Assembly (NCBI GenBank): GCA_003194525.1
Contig: NBIV01000028.1
Coordinates: forward strand, 124,001-188,000
Source: Gracilariopsis chorda
Lineage: Eukaryota; Rhodophyta; Florideophyceae; Gracilariales; Gracilariaceae
Direction: 5' to 3'
DNA length: 64,000 nt
The notes under the pieces were generated by a model. It made no database searches. It was not told the origin of the DNA and worked only from the letters and a program-made list of their open reading frames with translations. Below are positions 57,671 through 64,000 of the stretch, in pieces (the first letter of the stretch is position 1; the number at the start of each line of letters is the position of its first letter). Made by a program: the position numbers and the translations under genes.

Positions 57671-59266
57671 CTAATCCAGATCCGTAGCTGCCCTCGACCC
57701 TCCTTTCCCCAGCGACAGTTCAGGAACAGCATGTTGCGGAGGACGACTCCACATCTTAACACCGCCTACAGCATCGGCAGTGAACACACCGCCGTCCAAG
57801 AACCATACATCCGTAAGCGGTTCGCCATGCGCTACATGTGCTACAAGAGGTTCGACAAGCGGTACCTCCGCGCGTCCCGGCGCGGGAACAATGAGCGGGT
57901 AATGAGGTTCCGGATCTTGAGTATGTCCTCTAAGTCTGGAGATCTTGCTCTGACGTCTCTCGCCATTAGACATGCCATTGGTTTCGCGATACGAGCGGCG
58001 CCTGGTCATGGAGTTGCGTTGAGGGTGGTGCAAAGTCTCGAGATCAAAGTCCCATAACAAGAGCTTGGCATCCTGGCCCGCGCTACCCAATCGATAGGTA
58101 CCCGGTCGATTGCAAGCATGATCCCAAGCGACAGCGCTGACCCAGGAGGTGTGTCCCTCGAGGCGTGCCACTAATCGCTCCTCACTCGGCGAGAAAATGG
58201 AGACGAGATCATCCTCTCCACCAGTAGCGACATACTTGCCATCCGGACTCCATGCAACGCACAAGAGGGCGCCAAAGTAGGATCGAAAAGCGATTGAGAT
58301 GTGTTGATTGTTAAAGTGAATGATACGCAAATAGCCATCACGAGCAGTTGTAGCAAGTGCAGAAGCGGAGTCGGGGTTGATGGATGGGGCAAACGAACAG
58401 TCGGTAAGGGAGGTGCGTCCAATGTGCAAGACAGTGGCAGGATTACTGCGCTTGCCCTTAACATTGGTGACGTGGACGTCATGCAGACCGACTCGCAAAC
58501 GCTCACGGTCAGGACGTTCATCTGCTGCAACGGCTCGCGCATTGTCGTCGGGGCGGAGTGCGGAGGGCTTCATTCGGTCGTCGTACACGATGAGGGCGCC
58601 ATCTAAGTGCAAGGAGAGAAACTTGTGTGCAGAATTGGGTAACCATTTGACGGCTACGACTCGGGAGGAGCTGAGGGAGCCGTCCTTGTTGTAGACGCAG
58701 GATTGGGGTAGAGAAGTAGTGGCTCTGCGACGCTCGGATAGATCGGGGTAATACACAACCTCGCCGGAAGCGGTGCCGACTAGAAGTCGGAGGCCGTCGA
58801 CAGCTGTGATGGCGAGGGCGGTAGGGGTTGTGCGGATGGCTAGACTGAAAAGCTCTTCAGTTGGGTTTGCGACGTCGAGAAGGTAGACGGTATCGGCGGC
58901 GTTATAGGCGAGGACAGCGGAGGGAGTGGAAGGGGAAGTTTGGGCAGGTTGAGACGGTGGATGATCATCATCAGCAGCGAACTTGGCGGTGAGGGAAGTA
59001 AATGCGGTAAGTTTGCGGAAGCTGAAAAGGGGTTCATGGTCTGGATGGTCGGGGGGTCGAACGGCGGCATCAGTGGCGAAGGCGAGTTTAGTGACGGTGG
59101 GCAGACCGAGAGGGCCGGGGAGTGGGGGGGGGGGGGGCTTTGCGGGGGGTGGTGGAGGGGGACGGGGGGTTGGGGGAGGAACGTCGGCGGACAGCTCGTA
59201 ACTGCCTTCGCCGGGGACGGTGAAGCGAGCGCGAAGGCGGCGCGGCGGCGACAGCAGCGCCGACAT
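57671..59266 (-). CDS. WD-repeat protein of the WDR20/CreC family
   Basis: WD40 scaffold related to human WDR20/DMWD and fungal CreC, which bind and activate USP12/46-type deubiquitinases. Start at MSALLSPPRRLRARF (59266); the frame continues upstream through Arg/Ala-rich sequence that overlaps the divergent gene's leader. After Pro-rich stretches, diagnostic blocks follow: DGLRLLVGTASGEVVYYPD, LPNSAHKFLSLHLDGALIVYD, TARDGYLRIIHFNNQHISIA, RSYFGALLCVAWSPDGKYVATGGEDDLVSIFS, EGHTSWVSAVAWD, YRLGSAGQDAKLLLWDFDLE. A last blade is HGEPLTDVWFLDGGVFTADAVGGVKMWSRP. The YFGxLLCxxWSPDGKY block is specific to this family. Single exon, about 531 aa. Confidence 0.92.
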   Translation of the reverse strand: MSALLSPPRRLRARFTVPGEGSYELSADVPPPTPRPPPPPPAKPPPPPLPGPLGLPTVTKLAFATDAAVRPPDHPDHEPLFSFRKLTAFTSLTAKFAADDDHPPSQPAQTSPSTPSAVLAYNAADTVYLLDVANPTEELFSLAIRTTPTALAITAVDGLRLLVGTASGEVVYYPDLSERRRATTSLPQSCVYNKDGSLSSSRVVAVKWLPNSAHKFLSLHLDGALIVYDDRMKPSALRPDDNARAVAADERPDRERLRVGLHDVHVTNVKGKRSNPATVLHIGRTSLTDCSFAPSINPDSASALATTARDGYLRIIHFNNQHISIAFRSYFGALLCVAWSPDGKYVATGGEDDLVSIFSPSEERLVARLEGHTSWVSAVAWDHACNRPGTYRLGSAGQDAKLLLWDFDLETLHHPQRNSMTRRRSYRETNGMSNGERRQSKISRLRGHTQDPEPHYPLIVPAPGRAEVPLVEPLVAHVAHGEPLTDVWFLDGGVFTADAVGGVKMWSRPPQHAVPELSLGKGGSRAATDLD

Positions 59267-59474
59267 GGCCGTGGGCGCGCGCGGTGGGGCATTGCGTTTT
59301 CGCGTCGTCGCGCTTTGCGTTCCGCGCTTTCTCTTCTGCTGCGCCGCGCGCGCGCGCGTGCAGACGCGCCGCGCAGCTGCGCCGCCTGCGCGCGCGCAGC
59401 TGCGCCCCGTACACCTGGACACGTGGCGCGGCGCTACGCTCATCTCTGTGCTTGTGTCGTTGTGCGCTTCTCCT

Positions 59475-59516
59475 CGGAATGCATTCGGTGTGCATCTCCC
59501 CGGAATGCATTCGGTG
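59475..59516. promoter_or_regulatory. Two copies of CGGAATGCATTCGGTG in a divergent promoter
   Basis: The 16-base sequence with a palindromic core GAATGCATTC occurs at 59475-59490 and 59501-59516, 26 bases apart, between WDR20 and the DUF1995 gene. The second copy overlaps the proposed DUF1995 start codon. It may be a transcription-factor site; the spacing is compatible with two faces of the helix. Function inferred only. Confidence 0.45.
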
Positions 59517-60404
59517 GCGTTCGTTGCGGCTGCCGTCGTTGCGCGTCGCTCTCGTGCGCGCCTGCGGGTGGCCAAGTGCCCGGACGCGGTGGGCGCGCCG
59601 CGCGCGCGCGCTCTGCCGAGACGGCGGCTGCGAGGCGCGCCGACGTGCGTGGCGGAGGCGCGCGGCGAAGCGCGCGAGGAAGCGCGCATGCCGTCGTCGC
59701 TTTCCGACGCGTGTGGGCGCGCGGCGCGCGCGGCGCTGTCCGCGGCGGCCGCGGGGAAGATGAGACTCATGGTTGAGCTCGACCCGTCCAGCGGCGACGA
59801 GACTTACACGCTGCTGAAACGCTCCGTGCCCATCGCCCGACAGATCGCGGAGAGCGCTGAGAGCGACGTGGGTGAGGGCGTGCTGGTGCTGTTGCCGGAC
59901 GCCGGAACGGCTGCTCTCGCCAGAAGGGACTGGCGAAGCGAGTGTACACTGCGCGTGGGCGCGTTGGACGATGCTGTGCAACTGCACGATGTGAAGCTTG
60001 TCATGGTTGTGGCACCGAGCGCAAGTGAGGTTGGGGCGCTTGTGCGTGTGGCGCAACGCGCTGTGGAAGATGGCACACCGTTGATGATGCTCAACGCAGA
60101 CCTGGTGGACATGGGTGTCACTGGTTTATCGCTCAATGCTCGCCGACTACGCGCGCAGTTAATCGACTCGTTTGAAAACGCCTTCATGCTGAGAATGGTG
60201 CGCGGCGGAGTGCTGCTACGTCAGTGGCCGGGCGATTGGAGTGTGTGGGGCGAGAGTGGCGACGATGGATACCGCTTCGTCAGCAGTTTCGAATCCATTC
60301 CCGATGCGGACGCGCTGGACGGCGCCTTGTTCGCAGGCGGCGACGGCTCTGAGGGCGTTCTGTCCAAGCTGCAACGCTTCCTGAGAACGTACATGAAGGG
60401 CTGA
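59505..60404 (+). CDS. DUF1995 family protein, probably plastid
   Basis: Conserved protein of cyanobacteria, algae and plants. The domain begins at MPSSLSDACGRAARAALSAA and GKMRLMVELDPSSGDETYTL. It continues with VLLPDAGTAALARRDW, KLVMVVAPSASEVGAL, MMLNADLVDMGVTGLSLNAR, FMLRMVRGGVLLRQWPGDW and a final YRFVSSFESIPDADALDGAL. The Arg/Ala-rich 60 residues before it fit a transit peptide, so the start at 59505 is preferred. The frame is open further upstream (to 59220) but would then overlap the WDR20 gene head to head. The molecular role is unknown; plant relatives are plastid proteins. Single exon, about 299 aa. Confidence 0.75.
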   Translation: MHSVAFVAAAVVARRSRARLRVAKCPDAVGAPRARALPRRRLRGAPTCVAEARGEAREEARMPSSLSDACGRAARAALSAAAAGKMRLMVELDPSSGDETYTLLKRSVPIARQIAESAESDVGEGVLVLLPDAGTAALARRDWRSECTLRVGALDDAVQLHDVKLVMVVAPSASEVGALVRVAQRAVEDGTPLMMLNADLVDMGVTGLSLNARRLRAQLIDSFENAFMLRMVRGGVLLRQWPGDWSVWGESGDDGYRFVSSFESIPDADALDGALFAGGDGSEGVLSKLQRFLRTYMKG

Positions 60405-60847
60405 GCTGCTGTCACCCGTGTACACGTGTGCTCATCGTTTAAAAGCTCGTCGCGCCTTTTTTGGCAGCGGCTGCGTTGCGCAACAAACGTTTTTAGACGC
60501 GTTCCGCCGTGGCACGGCTGGCGAGAGCGACGCGTGCGTCGCGCGTGCCGCGCCGCGCAGCGAGTGGCGAAATAAAACTGCCGTATGGTACACGTGTGAC
60601 GCGCACCGTCTCAACTTCCTCACCCTTGTAACTTTTACTTGGTGTTCGTCTCGCGCTGCTCCGTAGCCCGCCCACTCCACGTCATGCTTCTCTTGTCCCG
60701 ACTTGCAATGTCGTCTTCGTCCCCGCCGCCCTGTAGCAGCATGTCCCGCTATCCCCGTTCGCAACATGTGCTATAAAGAGCCCCGCTTTCAAATGCCCCC
60801 CCTTTCCTCTGCACATTCCTAACACGCCGTGCGTTTCGTGTTTCGTC
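60405..60847. other. Ammonium transporter upstream region
   Basis: Non-coding, GC-rich, between the DUF1995 stop and the transporter start. The TATA-like box at 60772 is the only landmark; short open frames on both strands are not supported. Confidence 0.5.
60772..60778 (+). promoter_or_regulatory. TATA-like box of the ammonium transporter gene
   Basis: TATAAAG about 75 bases upstream of the start codon and surrounded by GC-rich sequence. Position and isolation make it a likely core promoter. Confidence 0.55.
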
Positions 60848-62297
60848 ATGGCGCTTGCTGATTACTTCTTCTCCGCAAATGGTAATACCCATTTCAATGC
60901 CTCCAAGGTCGCCACCCAGCTCATCGATTTGCTCGCCGCAAGGGATGACCACGAAACCGCTCTCAATACCATGTTTGTTCTCTTCTCCGGCTATTTGGTC
61001 TTTCTCATGCAATGCGGTTTCGCAATGCTTACAGCCGGCTCCGTTCGTACCAAGAACACAAAGAACGTGCTCCTGAAAAACGTCTTGGATGCTTGTGTCG
61101 GTGCCATGGCCTATTATCTCTTTGGCTATGCTTTCGCATACGGTCCCGGTGGCGATGCGCCTGGCTTCATCGGCTCTGGCAATTTCGCCTTGTCCAGCTT
61201 TGACGGCGAGCCGTTTTTCAGACTTCACCACCTGGTTCTTCCAGTGGGCGTTTGCAGCTACGGCCGCTACCATTGTGTCCGGTTCCGTCGCTGAGCGTAC
61301 CTCGTTCTATGCTTACATGGGATATGCATTCTTCCTCACCGCATTTGTGTATCCGGTTGTGTCGCACTGGGTTTGGCATTCCACCGGTTTTCTCAGCACT
61401 CTTCTGAATCAGGGAATGATTGACTTTGCGGGCTGCTCTGTTGTTCACATGGTCGGTGGCTTTGCCGGCTTGGCCGGCGCTATCGTCGTCGGACCGCGTT
61501 TCGGACGATTCAATTCGGAGGGCAAGCCCATGCCCATGCCGGGTCACTCTGCCACTCTCTGCACGCTCGGTACCTTCCTGCTGTGGGTCGGATGGTACGG
61601 TTTCAATCCGGGCTCCGCTCTCGGTATCACAGGCGGTCTCAATGCCACTGTTCAGCGATGCGCCGTGACTACCACCATTTCTGGCGCAGTTGGCGGTATC
61701 ACCACTCTTGTTCTGAAGAAGCTTTTGGATCATTTCTTCGATCTTCTCTCCGTGCTTAACGGCATTCTTGCCGGATTGGTTGCGATCACCGCTTCGTGCG
61801 CTTTTGTTGATGTGTGGGCTTCGGTCATTATCGGTGCTATTGGCGCCTGTGTGTACGTTGCTTCTGCTACGCTTTTGCTGTTCTTCAAAATTGATGACCC
61901 GCTGGAGGCGTTCCCGATTCACGGCGCTACAGGCTTTTGGGGATGCCTCGCTGCTGGTTTGTTCAATCGCAAGGCAGCTCAGCAAGTTGCCGGATTTGAC
62001 AGGCCTTCTGCCGGCGTCATTGACGGAGACGCCAAGCTGCTACTCGTAAACTTTATCGGCTGTATCATCATTATCTGCTGGGTGCTTGCCCTGTTGGTGC
62101 CGTTCTTCCTTCTTCTCAAATTTGCGCGCCTCCTCCGGATCTCGCAGGACGAGGAGTTGATAGGAAACGATATTTCAAAACACGGTGGCGTCGCATACCC
62201 GGAAGACCCGGTTGACGCTGCCGCTGAAGCGGCTTCAAAGGAACTTGACTCCATGGTTATGGACCCCACGGCGCCGCATGATGTAGATAAGGTTTAA
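60848..62297 (+). CDS. AMT1: AMT1-type ammonium transporter (frame shift at a T5 run)
   Basis: Plasma-membrane ammonium channel/transporter of the Amt/Rh family, with about 11 membrane segments. N-terminal signature: [22 protein letters not shown]. The frame moves at T5 (61214-61218); one T fewer gives [33 protein letters not shown], the expected family block. Family signature [20 protein letters not shown] with the first pore His, and [18 protein letters not shown] with the second. The cytosolic tail includes DDxxx-like acidic and Ser/Thr sites ([14 protein letters not shown]). Total about 482 aa, the family norm. Because everything else is intact, an assembly indel is more likely than a pseudogene. 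Confidence 0.94.
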
Positions 62298-64000
62298 AGC
62301 TTTCCTTTTTTTTCTTTGCTCAGCGTGCGGCTTTATTTCTAACTTGCTAACTCGTTGCCGTGGCGTTTGTGGTGTTGGATATAGCTGGCTTGAGTTTCGC
62401 TTTGACTGCAGTAAAGAGCGCGTTTGTTCGCAAGCTGCAATTTCGACGCAGCTGTGGAGCTCGCGCTTCGTTCGTTTTGCGAGGTATCCAAGTCGTAGAT
62501 GCCACCTTTCGTACGCGAGTTGGCTTTTATTGAGAATGATTCTCCCTTGAAACTGCACTTGAGGGCTGCTGTGGAAAGTGCACTACATCATATGCACATG
62601 ATATGCGGTTTAGGGAACGCGATGCAAGTTGAAGGTGCTTGGAATGAACAAGTGCTTTTTTGAGTAAACGCTTCTAATCGGTACAGTTGTGAGAACACGT
62701 ACAAGTTTGTCACGAAGAACGGAGGATCCATGTACTACAATGAGCTGACAAAGACCTCCGCTGACAGACTTCAGTATCCCAAAGGTCGCGTAGTATCCCT
62801 ATTTAAGTAAACCCAAATCCCCCTGGAGACCAACACGGACTCCCGGCAGATTCCTGTGCCAATTGTATTTGCTCGTGACGGAGGTCCCCCTACACTGCGC
62901 CACTATGAACTTCTCTCACTTGAAAGAAGCCCACGCGACAACAGTACAGAATGTTTCTTGCTGTCGGCTCTGAGCAGAAAGACAACTTATCTTCTCTGGA
63001 TTCGGTCGTTTGGTGGGGTACATAGTCTACTGTAGGAGTAACGCTTCTCTCTCTTTAAGACGTGATGGTTTCACTTTTGGCCCTCCACAGCGGTGACTTG
63101 ATTAGCTTTGTGTATTGTGTTTCGCTTGCTTGTTTTTCTGTTCCCGTGCACCGATCGGAAAAGTGGGACATAAATGGTATGGCAGCGACTGTTGACTCGG
63201 AGCTCTATGATGGTGAATCGAACAGAGCTATTCGATTCACAGTTGAGAAACAGCGCACGAGCTTCGTCAAGGGGCCATGTGTGTGTGTTTTGTGGACGCG
63301 GCTGAATTGCGGGGGCATGGATGACGTGTTCATGGTGCACTTTGTGCCAGCAGTAGCACGGTGAAGATTGTTGCAACCGCAGTTACGAAGATGACCTGGC
63401 CCGTGAACGCATAGGACGGAAGCGACGATCAAAAATAGAGTGAGGACGTTTGGAATAAAGGAGGTTTGAACGTTCAGGTTGAGAGGCTGTACGATGCACA
63501 ACGTGGAGCAGGCTGGACGTTGGCCAGACTGTGGAGGTGTTGGGTACGTAACGCTTTTGTGTACGCTTGGAGCAGCGGGATGTTGCGTGGAGTGTTAAAA
63601 TAGGCGGCGGGGTCTGGGAGGTCGGCTGGGGTGAACTTTAGTTGCAGGCAAGTGGGGAGAGTGGACGCGAATGTGAGATTTCGCGTAGCTTGGCGAGCGG
63701 GAAGACGGGCATATGTTGAAGGCGGATCAGGTTGGGGCGCATTGAGGCTACACGCATGAACGACATGGTAGTACTGTACGTAACGTAACTGGGTGCAACT
63801 TTGTGCAGTGTTGGTGCTGTTTTTGTTTTACAGTCACGATCCAGTAGGATGGTGCGCATGAAAGTACGACACGGATGAGCTAAGGTTGAGTGTTCTGTGA
63901 AGTGACGTGATAGTACGTATGAAGTTTGGCATGACGATCGCAGGACTGGAAAGGAAAGCAAGGTGTGAGAAGTGGCGAAGGGAGTGCATGGGCGGAAGCA
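62298..64000. other. Ammonium transporter 3' flank and gene-free end
   Basis: No recognisable gene, RNA or repeat. The longest frames (about 100 codons at 63062, 63205 and 63638) lie on both strands and show no domain or targeting features. A gene beginning beyond the right edge may use part of this as promoter. Confidence 0.45.

Noticed and set aside
59220-59504. Upstream extension of the DUF1995 frame
   Set aside because: It would overlap the WDR20 start on the other strand and is merely GC-rich sequence open in several frames.
59267-59770. Upstream extension of the WDR20 frame
   Set aside because: Arg/Ala-rich translation of GC-rich DNA overlapping the DUF1995 coding region; WDR20 proteins need no such part.
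63062-63961. Three frames of about 100 codons on both strands
   Set aside because: Mutually overlapping or unsupported; no domain or targeting signal.

Overview
The window is nuclear DNA from a photosynthetic eukaryote, most likely a red alga. Two genes encode proteins addressed to the thylakoid lumen (a PsbP-family protein and the photosystem II assembly factor HCF136/Ycf48), and several others look plastid-targeted. These sit beside ordinary eukaryotic genes: TAF10, RFC1, UTP7, a proteasome beta subunit, cytosolic HisRS and mitochondrial ATM1. Most genes are single-exon. The few introns seen are short (about 70-100 bases), with GT-AG ends and branch-like CTAAC/ACTAAT motifs. A sulfotransferase and a Hedgehog-type Hog (Hint) protein also fit red algae. 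The species call is inference; no rRNA or plastid gene lies in the window to settle it.

Layout. 1-2.4 kb: piggyBac-like transposase plus a repeat end. 3.1-10.9 kb: PsbP-family gene, PDX1 (vitamin B6), an A/B-type cyclin, a sulfotransferase and a long disordered protein. 10.9-18.6 kb: a gene desert with a 28-bp minisatellite, a hAT remnant, a perfect 58-bp inverted repeat, a tRNA-like gene and a 378-bp MITE. 18.6-30.7 kb: dense genes (unknown protein, SGL/NHL beta-propeller, UTP7, EamA transporter, plastid membrane protein, HCF136, TAF10, a putative FLYWCH/WRKY-type zinc-finger protein, DUF1826). 30.7-37 kb: sparse, repeat-rich, with a nearly whole pogo-type transposon. 37-55 kb: Hog protein, proteasome beta-4 (PSMB2), a RING-H2 membrane protein, RFC1, a tetraspanin-like protein, HisRS, ATM1 with a 19-nt microexon, and a GH1 beta-glucosidase. 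55.2-56.3 kb: LINE RNase H fragment. 57.7-62.3 kb: WDR20/CreC-type WD protein, a DUF1995 protein and an ammonium transporter. The last 1.7 kb holds no recognisable gene.

The genes form no operon. Several head-to-head pairs probably share promoters: plastid membrane protein/HCF136, TAF10/zinc finger, RFC1/tetraspanin and WDR20/DUF1995.

Reading frames of three conserved host genes (psbP-like, RFC1, ammonium transporter) and of the pogo transposase shift exactly at mononucleotide runs. That pattern suggests indel errors of a long-read assembly rather than four real breaks. The observation best worth follow-up is the secreted protein with a Hog domain at its C-terminus and an unrecognised N-terminal region. 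No CRISPR array, rRNA gene or LTR element was seen.
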